Of a stretch of 64,000 nt of DNA, positions 48,301-57,347 are shown in pieces. Position 1 is the stretch's first letter; each line of letters starts with the position of its first letter. A program made the position numbers and the translations under genes. The DNA lies in the NCBI RefSeq assembly GCF_000003815.2, contig NW_023365773.1, positions 64,001 to 128,000 on the forward strand, given 5' to 3'. The notes beneath the pieces are model-generated. The model saw nothing but the letters and a program-made list of their open reading frames with translations, did no database searches and was not told the origin of the DNA. The stretch comes from Branchiostoma floridae (taxonomy: Eukaryota; Chordata; Leptocardii; Amphioxiformes; Branchiostomatidae).

Positions 48301-51184
48301 TACCGGCCCACAGGTACTAGTACATGATCAACACCTGTCTAAGTCAGGTACAAATCGTACTTACCGGCCCGTAGGAAGGTGCTGAGCGCCCGTGAGCTAC
48401 AGCGGGACCATGCCCAGGGGTGCGTGTTGTCCCCGTTCAGGGTTGGCGCCATCAGGTTGTACCGGCCCTCCCGGGTGACTTTGGTATCACAAGTAAATGA
48501 ACAATACCTGTCTACGCCAGGTACAACAGGTACAAATCGTACTTACCGGCCCGCAGAAAGTTGCTGAGTGCCCGTGAGCTACAGCGGGACCATGCCCAGG
48601 GATGCTTGTTGTCCCCGTTCAGGGTGGGCGCCATCAGGTTGTACCGGCCCTCAGGTACTAGTACATGATCAACACCTGTCTACGACAGGTACAACAGGTA
48701 CAAAACGTACTTACCGGCCCGTAGGAAGTTACTGAGCGCCCGCGAGCTACAGCGAGACCATGCCCATGGGTGCGTGTTGTCCCCGTTCAGGGTGGGAGCC
48801 ATGAGGTTGTGCCGGTGTGACAGTGCCCTCCCGCGTGACTTTGGTATCACAAGTAAATGAACAATACCTGTCTACGCCAGGTACAACAGATACAAAACGT
48901 ACTTACCGGCCCGTAGGAAGTTACTGAGTGCCCGTGAACTACAGCGGGACCAGGCCCAGGGGTGGGTGTTGTCCCCGTTCAGGGTGGGGGCCATCAGGTT
49001 GTACCGGCCCTCAGGTACTAGTACATGATCAACACCTGTCTAAGTCAGGTACAAATCGTACTTACCGGCCCGTAGGAAGTTACTGAGCGCCCGTGAGCTA
49101 CAGCGGGACCAGGCCCAGGGATGCGTGTTGTCCCCGTTCAGGGTGGGAGCCATCAGGTTGTACCGGCCCACAGGTACATGATAAACACCTACACCAGGTA
49201 CAAATCGTACTTACCGGCCCGTAGGAAGTTGCTGAGCGCCCGTGAACTACAGCGGGACCAGGCCCAGGGGTGCGTGTTGTCCCCGTTCAGGGTGGGAGCC
49301 ATCAGGTTGTACCGGCCCACAGGTACATGATAAACACCTACACCAGGTACAAACATACTTACCAGCCCGTAGGAAGTTGCTGAGTGCCCGTGAGCTGCAG
49401 CGGGACCAGGCCCATGGGTGCGTGTTGTCCCCGTTCAGAGTGGGAGCCATCATTGTACCGGCCCACAGGTACATGATTAACACCTACACCAGGTACAAAC
49501 GTACTTACCGGCCCGTAGGAAGTTACTGAGTGCCCGAGAGCTACAGCGGGACCAGGCCCATGGGTGCGTGTTGTCCCCGTTCAGAGTGGGAGCCATCTGG
49601 TTGTACCGGCCAACAGGTACTAGTACATGATCAACACCTGTCTACAACAGGTACAACAGGTACAAACGTACTTACCGGCCCGTAGGAAGTTACTGAGCGC
49701 CCGAGAGCTACAGCGGGACCAGGCCCATGGATGGGTGTTGTCCCCGTTCAGGGTGGGAGCCATGAGGTTGTGCCGGTGTGACAGCGCCCTCCCGCGTGAC
49801 TTTGGTATCACAAGTAAATGAACAATACCTTTCTACGCCAGGTACAACAGATACTAAACGTACTTACCGGCCCGTAGGAAGTTGCTCAGCGCCCGTGAGC
49901 TGCAGCGGGACCAGGCCCAGGGGTGGGTGTTGTCCCCGTTCAGGGTGGGCGCCATCAGGTTGTACCGGCCCTCCCGTGCCAGCACGGCCGCACAGCTCCG
50001 GTGGCTGTCGTGCTGCATGTTAAACACGTGCCCGATCTGGGAACAGCACGGAGAGAATACATCAATGAGTCACACAAACCTGGCATTATACACGACATTG
50101 GTACTGACTTTGTTACAGCGTTTTGTACCACATACCTGTTAAACATTATAACATATAGTAGTATATATATTATAGCATATAGCGGTATTATTATAAGTAA
50201 TATCAGGTCAACAATTTGGTGCAAATCTGAGTACATGCTGTGTATGGCAGATTTGCACGTCGCGTCTTTAACCCACCAATATGGCGACCGCTGATTACGT
50301 CATAGCCAACATGGTGGCCGCTTAGTGACGTCATAGTCAAGCGACGTTTGTGTGCACCTTGCTACAAATGTGATGTGGGTACAGGCTACGTAAGACGAAG
50401 GTGCGCGCTTCTTTAACCCAACAATATGGCGGTCATAGGTCTCTATGTCACGTCATAGGCCTCTAGGTGACGTCAAAGCCACGTGACTATGAACGTCCAA
50501 TAGCGTTGCCCTGACCTCGTGCGCGATGGTGAAGGCTGCGCTGAGCCCGTTGTCCTGGCTAATGGAGCAGCTGCGGTGCGACTCGCACATCGTGCCCACC
50601 TCAGCCAATCCCAGCGTAGAGCACACGTCACGTGAGCTGTAAGGGCGATTTGAAAAACACGCGTTCGTTTTGCCACGAGTCTCTATTATAACGAATGAAT
50701 CATCGATTGGCATACAGCTAGTTACTAAATCAATGATTTTATTGCTATAAAACATTGCCACTTTGTATTAGTGCATATTGTAAGAGAATGGGCTATTGTA
50801 TTTGTCTTGTGTGTCCGTCTGTGCATCTTGTGCATCGTATGTCAGTCTGTCCATCGTATGTCCGTCTGTCCATCGTGTGTCCGTCTGTGTATCGCATACA
50901 ATGTTTCTGCGATTCCTAATATATACAAAGCAGACACCCTCAGTTTTGCTATCTTTATCTGCGGCTCTGGAAAGACCACAAAGCTAGATAAGCAAGGGGG
51001 TGAAGTCTGCTATCTCAGAATGTGATTGCCTTTTTTCGAACGTATTGCCCTCTGACCTGCACAGATCCTGGCGCGTCAGCAGTACCGCGGTGTCGTGGTG
51101 CGCCGGATGTGCGTCATCAGCCGTGTTCTGCTGGTGCTGCCAGCTGCAGAAGTTCCGCAGGGTCGTGGGGGCATTTCCGGTCAC
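36770..51184 (-). CDS. ADAMTS1-like: ADAMTS metalloprotease (ADAMTS1/4/5/8/15-like), partial, C-terminal 681 residues
   Basis: Secreted zinc protease of the extracellular matrix; its closest vertebrate relatives cleave proteoglycans such as aggrecan and versican. Exons in transcript order (minus): 51184-51057, 50636-50516, 50036-49868, 47289-47148, 46597-46493, 46044-45793, 39251-39089, 38487-38317, 37564-36770. Phases join perfectly (2046 nt with TGA). Domains: rest of catalytic domain 1-~135 with zinc motif [12 protein letters not shown] at 82-93 and Met-turn Met near 111; disintegrin-like ~140-222; TSP1 ([19 protein letters not shown]) ~240-295; cysteine-rich, starting FREEQC, ~306-417; spacer ~418-530; two C-terminal TSP1 repeats ~565-619 and 620-674. 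One central plus two C-terminal TSP1s is the ADAMTS1/ADAMTS15 arrangement. Signal peptide, prodomain and the start of the catalytic domain lie upstream and were not identified. The exact orthologue needs a tree. Confidence 0.95.
37633..37786. mobile_element. MITE, AACGTCACATTTC family
   Basis: Left end TTAGGCTAACGTCACATTTC, right end GGAAATGTGACGTAGGCC: inverted termini. Internal TTTACGT motifs occur in both orientations. Longer relatives at 38770-38995, 56915-57130 and 58890-59105. Confidence 0.8.
37908..37950 (-). repeat. Decayed copy of the 3' edge of exon 38317-38487
   Basis: On minus, CTCTAAGGTCTCCAGATCC then TACAACAA followed by TGTCTATTTATTC corresponds to the exon end and its intron (CTCCAAAGTCTCAGGATCC, TACAACAAG, GTCTGCTTTTTC). 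The donor GT has been lost. Confidence 0.75.
38030..38219. mobile_element. Long-palindrome MITE, CCCCTCACATTAGGCG family, copy 1
   Basis: Arms of ~75 bp: CTCACATTAGGCGAAA, CGATCGGACGACGAGTC, GAGCTCTAAATTACGAG and their inverses frame a short centre (GACGAAGAAATGGCAGAG). Ends TAATACC / GGTATAA are consistent with a TA target site. Confidence 0.9.
38317..38487 (-). CDS. ADAMTS1-like: ADAMTS exon: end of cysteine-rich domain
   Basis: Reads [40 protein letters not shown] and [27 protein letters not shown] and DKCGICGG are invariant ADAMTS motifs. Acceptor TTTCCCAG, donor GTCTGC. A decayed copy of its 3' edge lies at 37908-37950. Confidence 0.96.
38560..38765 (+). repeat. Interspersed repeat fragments
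   Basis: Two pieces, AAGGACCCACCACACTCATCAATGAG-like and AAGAACCCACTACATTCATCAATGAG-like, about 145 bp apart. They belong to the AACCCACCACACTTATC family seen at 11997 and 41190. Confidence 0.55.
38770..38995. mobile_element. MITE, AACGTCACATTTC family
   Basis: CGGTCACATTATTACACC at one end and GGGCCCCGCTTTGGAAATG at the other, with AAAGTATAATATAAAAG inside. Diverged relative of 56915-57130. Confidence 0.6.
39089..39251 (-). CDS. ADAMTS1-like: ADAMTS exon: cysteine-rich domain
   Basis: Completes Arg, then [40 protein letters not shown] and [20 protein letters not shown] and W-P-Y-GVS-KD-CKL-C are conserved ADAMTS features. Acceptor CACCATACAG, donor GTGAGA. Follows a 6.5 kb intron with a satellite-like array. 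Confidence 0.95.
39330..39356 (+). repeat. (GT)n microsatellite
   Basis: Short pure GT run within the 6.5 kb ADAMTS intron. Confidence 0.9.
40310..40499. mobile_element. Long-palindrome MITE, CCCCTCACATTAGGCG family, copy 2
   Basis: Nearly the same sequence as copy 1, including the GACGAAGAAATGGCAGAG centre and the ~75 bp arms; ends in TACCCCCC / GGGGGGTA. A truncated third arm is at 42304-42350. Confidence 0.9.
40500..40716. mobile_element. Second inverted-repeat element abutting MITE copy 2
   Basis: Left AAGGCACGGTCACATG and right CGTGTGACCGCGCCTT are inverted termini ~215 bp apart. TCGTTCGATCGTCGTTCG inside suggests a related but distinct MITE family. Confidence 0.6.
40900..41240 (-). 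mobile_element. Interspersed repeat / SINE cluster
   Basis: 40900-41012 is an inverted copy of the 11997 element (TTTGATCCACTCACACCGGG ... GGTGTGGCTCTCCCC). 41050-41230 adds the GTTGTGCCCTTGGGATAGGC SINE tail and AAAGAACCCACCACACTTG in plus orientation. Confidence 0.6.
41245..43100. other. ADAMTS intron, no exon seen
   Basis: Contains a tRNA-like remnant near 41645-41760 (AGCGGTAGAGCGTTGAGCTC) and a truncated MITE arm at 42304-42350. Otherwise I see nothing supportable. Confidence 0.45.
43110..45540 (+). repeat. Satellite-like tandem array, 146/151-bp units, ~16 copies
   Basis: The CGCGTTGTCCCGCAAATA landmark occurs at 43159, 43305, 43456, 43602, 43753, 43904, 44055, 44201, 44352, 44498, 44644, 44795, 44941, 45087, 45238 and 45389. 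Spacings are only 146 or 151 bp. The 443-bp block 44055-44497 is repeated at 44498-44940. Units contain GGTAAACTACGTG, CAAGCTTCAAGCAGATGTAA and TTAACGCCTGTTTTTG. Lies entirely within an ADAMTS intron. Confidence 0.95.
45793..46044 (-). CDS. ADAMTS1-like: ADAMTS exon: central TSP1 repeat
   Basis: Reads [60 protein letters not shown] and [20 protein letters not shown], then DTF plus two bases of Arg. W-x-x-W-x-x-W with CSRTCGGG is the TSP1 core, likely C-mannosylated and O-fucosylated (family knowledge). Markedly GC-rich compared with the surrounding introns. Confidence 0.96.
46090..46265 (+). repeat. GAT/GAC trinucleotide microsatellite
   Basis: ATGATGATGACAATGACGACG-type repeats just upstream (in gene sense) of exon 45793-46044. 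Open frames across it are artefacts. Confidence 0.9.
46493..46597 (-). CDS. ADAMTS1-like: ADAMTS exon: disintegrin-like domain, second part
   Basis: Reads [20 protein letters not shown] and [14 protein letters not shown] plus two bases of Arg. LWC...CQT..PWADGT-CG is the ADAMTS signature here. Acceptor CTCTCTTCAG, donor GTGCGG. Confidence 0.95.
46713..46755 (-). repeat. Copy of the acceptor edge of exon 46493-46597
   Basis: Plus strand GATGGTCCTGGAGAGAGGTA then CAGGGGTTAGCCAT parallels GGTGGTCCTGAAGAGAGGGT then ACAGAGATTAGCCAT at the real boundary (46591-46625). Carries the acceptor and the first few exon bases, 122 bp upstream in gene sense. Confidence 0.75.
47100..47160 (-). repeat. Short tandem repeat at the donor of exon 47148-47289
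   Basis: TACCCCCTCAT, or a close variant, occurs three times (47103, 47123, 47146) at ~20 bp spacing. On minus each is ATGAGGGGGTA, so the exon end and GT donor are reiterated into the intron. Confidence 0.7.
47148..47289 (-). CDS. ADAMTS1-like: ADAMTS exon: disintegrin-like domain, first part
   Basis: Completes Gly, then [40 protein letters not shown] and LCPFMR plus two bases of Gly, matching the C-LLD-P...QC-F-FG region of ADAMTS. Acceptor GTTCACCAG, donor GTAAGT. Confidence 0.93.
47276..47530 (-). repeat. Duplicated acceptor edge of exon 47148-47289
   Basis: 47276-47395 (GCAGCTTCCTCGCCCTGGTG...) is repeated at 47405-47530 with the same order of segments (ACACACAAAACATTA, GGTAAGTAATGTAG, CGTTAGC, CGTTGGTCAAG). 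The copy carries 14 exon bases and the AG acceptor. Confidence 0.88.
48061..49800 (-). repeat. Donor-edge array of ADAMTS exon 49868-50036, ~10 copies
   Basis: Full copies have their GT donor near 48204, 48365, 48543, 48714, 48903, 49066, 49214, 49360, 49507 and 49675, plus a partial copy at 48066. Each holds ~107 bp encoding [20 protein letters not shown] and [14 protein letters not shown], then a GTAAGTACG-like donor and 40-75 bp of spacer with GTACCTG motifs. Most copies are translatable without change. Confidence 0.95.
49868..50036 (-). CDS. ADAMTS1-like: ADAMTS exon: zinc motif remainder and Met-turn (3' edge copied ~10 times)
   Basis: Reads [40 protein letters not shown] and [16 protein letters not shown] plus one base of Gly. 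Supplies the second and third zinc-binding His and the Met-turn Met. Acceptor GTTCCCAG, donor GTAAGT. The last ~107 bp are tandemly copied across the downstream intron (48061-49800). Confidence 0.96.
50130..50515. other. ADAMTS intron
   Basis: AT-rich stretch and a repeated TTTAACCCA-CAATATGGCG motif (50267, 50411) with TGACGTCATAG sequences; a short local duplication, no exon. Confidence 0.45.
50516..50636 (-). CDS. ADAMTS1-like: ADAMTS exon: catalytic domain ending in the HE of the zinc motif
   Basis: Completes Ser, then [40 protein letters not shown]. The zinc-binding motif is split here: His-Glu ends this exon. Acceptor CCCTTACAG, donor GTCAGG. Confidence 0.95.
50800..50892 (+). repeat. 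Short minisatellite, TCCGTCTGTCCATCGTATG units
   Basis: About four to five imperfect ~19 bp units in the ADAMTS intron between exons 50516 and 51057. Confidence 0.8.
51057..51184 (-). CDS. ADAMTS1-like: ADAMTS exon: catalytic domain, FCSWQ block
   Basis: Reads [20 protein letters not shown] and [20 protein letters not shown], then LC plus two bases of Ser. It matches the NA-x-TLRNFC-x-WQ and H-x-DTA-LFTRQDLC blocks of ADAMTS catalytic domains. Acceptor CGCCAACAG, donor GTCAGA. First exon of this gene I can prove in the window. Confidence 0.95.
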
Positions 51185-51699
51185 CTGTTGGCGGGAAAAA
51201 CAACAAACAGACTAAATATTCACCTTTGACCGGTGTTTTCCCATCCGCTAATTACCTTTTTATTGTGACATCAAACTAGAGCCTTAGAGGACGTGATGAC
51301 GACATACTTAAGCTCACAGCTTATGTTCGTGTCGACACAACAAAAAGCAATGCGAAAAATACATTGAAACAAATACAAGCAAGCAAAGCATAAAGATAAC
51401 AAAGTAATATAACATTACAGTATTAACATAACTACTTCATAGTTTTAGAGGAGGATAACAAAATTTATAATGTTGTGCTTAATTTGAAAGTTTATCTGTG
51501 TTCTTGGTAGAAATAATTCCTTGTGAAGAAAAACGGTCGAATGCTTATCCCTTGACAAAGCCGGAATTGGACAGTGAAACATTTGGGTACGTCCAACTTT
51601 TCGAATTCTGTTAGAAAAAGCACTTCAGAACAATACTGTACGTTTGTATCAACCTAGAAATATATCCTAACAAGCCTTGACTGCAGCCTTTGGTACCAA

Positions 51700-52015
51700 T
51701 GGAAAAAGTAGTCGGCCTTACTATTCATAACTGCTGCGTTCTGTATTGAATCATGATGTACAACGTGCCGAGTCAGTTTGCAGTCTTACCACTTGAGCGC
51801 ACTATGCAAATCTGCTCTGATGTTCTAAAGCAAGAAGTGGCATGTACTGATAGCGAACGGCCAGACTTACTATTCTTAACTGCTGCGTTCTGTATGGATG
51901 TACAACGTGCCGAGTCAGTTTGCAGTCTTACCACTTGAAAACACTATGCGAATCTGCTCTGATGTTCTAAACACTGAAGTGTCATGTACTGATAGCGAAC
52001 GGCCAGACTAAACTA
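51700..52015 (+). repeat. ~140-bp tandem duplication with a third fragment
   Basis: TGTACAACGTGCCGAGTCAG, TTTGCAGTCTTACCACTTGA and GATAGCGAACGGCCAGACT occur in two units; a third partial copy is at 52248-52305. In the upstream ADAMTS intron or flank. Confidence 0.85.
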
Positions 52016-52309
52016 GCAATATGTTCCAACCAGCCTCACTTTTCAGTACTCTTGTGTCCCAACCAGCCTTCTTCCTCGTACCTATTGTGTCTTCTTTCAC
52101 TTTTGTATAACACAGAGTCTACAAGTACTGTGTTACTATTAGAGCAATGTACATCACTTTGCTTTACATTGTACTCGTCACAAATACTGTTCAGTATACT
52201 TTGACTAACTAGCATCTGCGTCTTGTATTGATGGGGCCGGCCGGCCGACCAACGTGCCGAGTCAGTTTGCAGTCGCACCACTTCAGAGCACTGTGCAAAT
52301 CTGCTCAGT

Positions 52310-53105
52310 AATTACCGGCCTTTAGTCAAACACATCCGACACTAATCGCGCCCGGGGATCAGGTGTTGGCGCCCCGCCAGACCCGTGACGACTCCCCGGT
52401 CCGGTCATAACCTTGACGCGAGCACGAACGCTGACGTCTGAGCGTCCACGCAAGTTTGACTGACGTCAAACGTCTATTATGTAACGTTAGGACAATATAT
52501 AGATAATAGATTTCCCTACCATTTCTTTACATAGTAAGTTAGATCAACACTTTAGACTTGCATACCGACACTTGTGGAGGGAGGTTACAACATCATTGCA
52601 CCATGTTTAAAAACTGTGAGCTTTCAAACCAGTGTAAATGTGTTGTTCAGGACAGGAGAGTCTACTTTGAGATGGTGTGAGAAATTTTGTAGATCCTGCG
52701 CAACTTCCTCTGGCTTTACTTATTTTTTATAGTTCACAAACACCAGAACTACGTAAAAACATGACGTAAAATATGCTTAAAAGTGGCTGTACACGTCATT
52801 CACAATCATGAAGGATTTGTCCCGAGAAAAATCTTTAATTTAGGGTCCAAAATGTTGCATAATGGGCGTTTAATCTTTCAGGAGGTCTTGTTCAGCACCG
52901 GTAGCAGCTATCGACTCTCCGAGCTCCCCCGAGGGGCTGACCTTTGCCGCCGCTTGTTTAGGAAGTGCCCACTTGATCCGCCCCCTAAAACACGGTCTGT
53001 TTGCTCAACAAACACTACTTTCGTCACTGATTTACGCGATAAGCCCAAACAACGTCTTCCCCCAATTTGCGGTGTGTGCGTAAGCTGGGCCGCATAGCTG
53101 CAGCT
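52310..53105. other. ADAMTS upstream region, no feature seen
   Basis: No exon or repeat that I can support. Confidence 0.4.
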
Positions 53106-53109
53106 CCAG

Positions 53110-53475
53110 GCTGCTTAGGGTTGTGTACCTAAATACCAGTACCTGTACCGTACCTAAAAAAATTGTTTATGTACAGGTCCAGATCTGAACATCTGTGTAC
53201 CTGTACCTGTACCTAAACAAACTAAATCACTTCTGGACACTTTTAAGTAAATCCAGAATCAACTATGACAGTGGTGATAATTTTGCAAATATATTGTTTT
53301 GAGACTCAATTATGCAATTCCCCATCCAGAGATGACAATCTATCACTAGAAAAGACAGCTAAATGATTAAACTACATATATTTGGTTAGACTTATTTTAG
53401 GTACAGGTACAGGTCCGAACCTGTACTTAAACCTCTGTACCTGTACGTGAAATTTGTTCAGGCACAAAGCTCTAG
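53110..53475. mobile_element. Inverted GTACCTGTACC-rich element
   Basis: GTACCTAAATACCAGTACC... at the left and GGTACAGGTACAGGTCCG... at the right are opposed. Probably a non-autonomous TIR element about 350 bp long. Confidence 0.55.
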
Positions 53476-53821
53476 GGCTGGTATGGCTCGCAGTTCACCT
53501 GTCTGCAGTACATGGGGGCTAACCGGACCCTCAAGGACTGCCTAAGCGTCCTTAAGGGTTCTTAAGGGATCTTGTCTGTGAAATCACGCGTTTCTGTTCT
53601 GAGTGGTGCTGTCTTAAGAAGGACAGCACAGGTGTGGAGACGTCTTCCGACAATTTGGAGCTTTCGCCAGTTTCAGCGCTAACACATGGTTTGATACTTC
53701 CTATCCTTGACCCTTTCTGTGTACGAGCACAGCAGACGGTTTGTGGTCATCTCAGGAAAACAACCGGAAGTTATTCACCCGATCGAGTCACCTGTCTGGG
53801 CCATGCAGGTAGATTTACCTG

Positions 53822-53990
53822 GTAAGCACCGGGTAGCGACCCTGCTATAGGACTAGAAGGTCGCGGGTTCGAATGTCGGGGGGAGCCTTGTAAGACGTTA
53901 CCCATTGTTCAATGCGCTTGTTCAAAAGAACAGAATAATTTCCAGGTACTTTCCACCTGTATATACCGTACACAGCGGCTCTTCTTGCTT
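53822..53990 (+). mobile_element. tRNA-derived SINE
   Basis: TAGCGACCCTGCTATAGGAC then AAGGTCGCGGGTTCGAATGTC (B-box GGTTCGAAT). The body continues with no tRNA acceptor stem. Confidence 0.55.
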
Positions 53991-54954
53991 TCGACGAGAC
54001 ATAAACTGACTGGCCAGCTGAATAGACTGCAGAAGACAGACTAAAATGCCATGCGAACTTAGTTGTCCCCATTTAATTTGGCCAAATTCTTCTCTTTTTC
54101 ATCCAACTGATACGTCTGCTTGGAGACTACTTTCTCTACATGTACACGTCTAAATTGCTCGACATCGGGTTTTACTGGGAGGTGTACAGAGGACCGAACC
54201 GTTCATGATGTAGGTGGTATGTCCCACATAGCGGACCGGTCAGTTCGGATGTCCGCCCGACCGTTGTGAACATTCCGAGGGTTTAGCTCGTGTAAAGTCC
54301 GAACTATGTGAATCCGCTGGGCGGTAATTGTGCGTGTAGACATTCGCCTGTCTGCAGTACTGACAGGGCCGTGTGCGTGTCATGTTCATCACTCCTACAC
54401 TTGTAACCGATCTCTGAACAGATATAGGCTCACTCTGGACCCCTTTTCTTGGTATTCCCAGCGCTGTGGAATCAATTTCCTGGCATCTTTTTCTTTTTAC
54501 ATGTATAACTTAAGAGAAGTAGAATAGTAAACAGCCTCAAAACGCACTTTTTGAAAATGCTTTAACATACTAGTAACTTCCCGACTGAATTTTGTCATAA
54601 CAAATATCCCATTGTGATGACAAGGAGAAGAACATCTAGAATCGTTAGGAAATCATACAAAATAAAAACTTGTCGATCTCATTTCAGTAACACTTAACGA
54701 GGAAAGCATGCAGCTGTAAGTAAGATGTAAACCCTTTTATCTAGCGAAGGCTTGTTATACACAGTTGTCTAACATGATTCCACGTTGTGTAGTAGATGCT
54801 TAGGATAACGTTTCACCTGGTGACATCTTCCCATACTCTGTTTACAGGTGAGCTAAGAAGGCTTCCAATTCCTTAAGAGCACACTTGAGATGACGAGTGT
54901 TTCTCATACCTGACCACTGTTGTAAATCAGGTCAGGTCAGCAGTGGAAATGATT

Positions 54955-55095
54955 GACGTGTTTGGTAAAGTCTTTGGTATGACTCGGCCGGGGATCGAAC
55001 CCAGGTTTGGTAAAAGTCTTTGGTATGACACGGCCGGGATCGAATTCAGGACTTACCGACTGCAAGGCGAACACTCTACCCACTTGGCCATTGCA
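54955..55095 (-). mobile_element. tRNA-derived SINE with duplicated B-box end
   Basis: Minus strand: GCAATGGCCAAGTGGGTAGA (A-box), GTTCGCCTTGCAGTCGG, GAATTCGATCCCGGCCGTG (B-box). The last part (TTTGGTATGAC-CGGCCGGG-ATCGAA) is repeated at 54970-55005. Confidence 0.6.
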
Positions 55096-55099
55096 CTGT

Positions 55100-56910
55100 T
55101 ACTCTACCTCAATGCATAATACATACACTATTTGGTTCAATCAAACATATGGACAATGTGACCATTGTTGCTCATCCCTAGTTTTTCCCATTGAGACAAG
55201 CGAAAGACGGTAAGAATACTGTCTATAGTGACCCCCGTCCATATAGCCATACTTTATCAGTCCGAGTGGTCTTCTAGGGCAATTCTACTATATCAAAGTA
55301 CGCTAAGGAAGAAACCCACTTTTGATAAGATGTAGACTTTGGGGTTTACCTGGCCGGAGTTGTACACCAGGTGAGGTGATGCCTGTAAATGATTAACTCG
55401 TCAGTCCCTATCCGGGGTTATCACAGGAGCACGGTGCGTGTTTGCTGTGCGTTATCTAAATCTCCTTTATGACCTGATTGGAAAGCAAAAGTCCCGCAGG
55501 TTACCGTGCAGGGTGGTATGGTAGGTAACTTCTGGCCTGGAAAGAAGTCTTTGAGGAAGAGATGCTATCACCACCTTGTGTTGTAGACTCGCTAATACAT
55601 TGTATTCGTTTTAATGCCTGGTAATATCTAATCATGAAAAAGGGGTTGTCCTAGGCTTTTAACGTTTATTTTATATGTATGCAATTCATCTTATACAGAA
55701 TAAAGATGATTTTAAATCCGCCCTACAGCCTGAGTGAGTTATACACTCACTCGCTGCCAGGGGCTCTACCAGTTAAAAAGGCTACATTAAGCTTTATTTA
55801 GTCACTGGCAAGCTAATGGTATGTATACAAATATTACGTTACGTAGATCGTACCACTGACTTTCTGTCTGTCTGTAGCACTTCAAACGTCCCAAAAGCTA
55901 GTCTAACGTTTAAAAAAAAATGTGTAAATGTTCTCTATCATCGGTGACCTCCCACCCACACAGAAAATATGCCCCGAATGTGGAACATGACGTTTTCGTG
56001 TCCGCCAGGACGCCGCTAATTAAATCATATGAGGAAAGATAGAACGCCGCAATGGTTTGAAACCTGGCCGTTGCTATTCGATGGTGGGAGGGGACTACTT
56101 TCCTAATAGCAAAGATCGGAACATTGACAGCTTACAAAGGGGTGGGAGGAGGGTAGCTGACATTCGTTGCTAACTCGCTAAAGAACCATTCTGCGGCTGC
56201 CATTGACACACAGGGAATGCGTGAATGGCGTGATACCTGGCTGTTGCTTTACGCTGGGCTTCCTTCCTTGTTGCAAGGATCAGGTCTGAAATACCTTACA
56301 TGATGTCGAGGCTTAATAGCAAGTGTCTTGAGCGGACTTTCGGCGCTACTAGTGACGCAGACAACCATTCGTGACTGCACGGGTTCCATCCACTGACACG
56401 TCGGCCTCCTCTTTACCACTTTCAACAGCTCAGGTGGGCCGTGTGTGTAACGTGGTGAGAGTGTGGCTCGTCTCAAACATGGGGTAACTTTCCACCTACG
56501 CGGTGCAGAGAATACTCAATGTACAAACCAAAAAGCCCCCACCCCACTGTTCTCCATTGCCAATAGCTCCTCGCATATCCCCGTCTTTTCCGTGTTTACA
56601 TCTTGGGATTACCCAGACCGCAGTGTTGTCTATAGCTGCGTAGTCTCAGGTCTTGAAGGAACGCAGCCCCCAGTACAAGTTACAAATCTCAAGTCTACAC
56701 AAGTCTTGACGGAACCCAGCCCTTAAGACTTGTAACAAATCCCCACTCTGCAGTCGGGACTGTTACTTGGCAGGTTCGCAGCAGCCGCAAAATCCAGGCT
56801 GATGTGGTGTGGTGGAGGTTGTTGTAGAGATGGAGGAAGCATCGAAACAAAGGGGCACCTTTGAGGGACGTTTTTCTGAAGCTGATAATTCAGATCTATG
56901 ATTTCAATGC
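55100..56910. other. Upstream region, no feature seen
   Basis: No exon with matching splice signals, RNA or repeat that I can support. Confidence 0.4.
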
Positions 56911-56914
56911 ATCC

Positions 56915-57130
56915 TAAAACCGCCCAAACGTCACATTTCCAAACCGGGGTCCGGTCGGGCTGTTTGTGGAAGCTGAATGTAGAAATGTATACGTAAAAAT
57001 ACACACAAGTAGTGCACGTGACTGTTCTCTTTACGTCTTCTGTAGTTTGATGCCTTTTATATCTGATTTTTCGTTCCCGAAAGCTGCCCGGCCGGGCCCC
57101 GGTTTGGAAATGTGTCGTAGGCCTACCACG
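56915..57130. mobile_element. MITE, AACGTCACATTTCCAAACCGG family
   Basis: CAAACGTCACATTTCCAAAC at the left; CCCGGTTTGGAAATGTG at the right, inverted. Interior has TTTACGTCTT and TACGTAAAAATACACACAAG. Confidence 0.85.
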
Positions 57131-57347
57131 GCTCTCTTACTTCAGTTTGGACTGACTTTCTACTGCCAAGTTTTACTATTCCTTAGCAAATTATCTTCCC
57201 TCTGTGGCTAACTTTCACTATGTTTCATCCAGCCTAGTAAGTCCAGTGTAGAGCAGGCACCACGCGAGCCCTGCACGCTCTATTTGCGGTGGGAGCCGGG
57301 TGAGGAGGTCTCCGCCCCCCACTTCAGCTCCTGTCACCGCCTGCGTG

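Noticed and set aside
52036-52281. 81-residue minus-strand frame with a fairly protein-like C-terminal half
   Set aside because: No splice sites in a usable phase to the ADAMTS exons and it overlaps a tandem-repeat fragment; not enough to call.
54955-55095. tRNA gene
   Set aside because: A- and B-box are present but the acceptor stem cannot be closed, and the 3' part is locally duplicated; a SINE head fits better.
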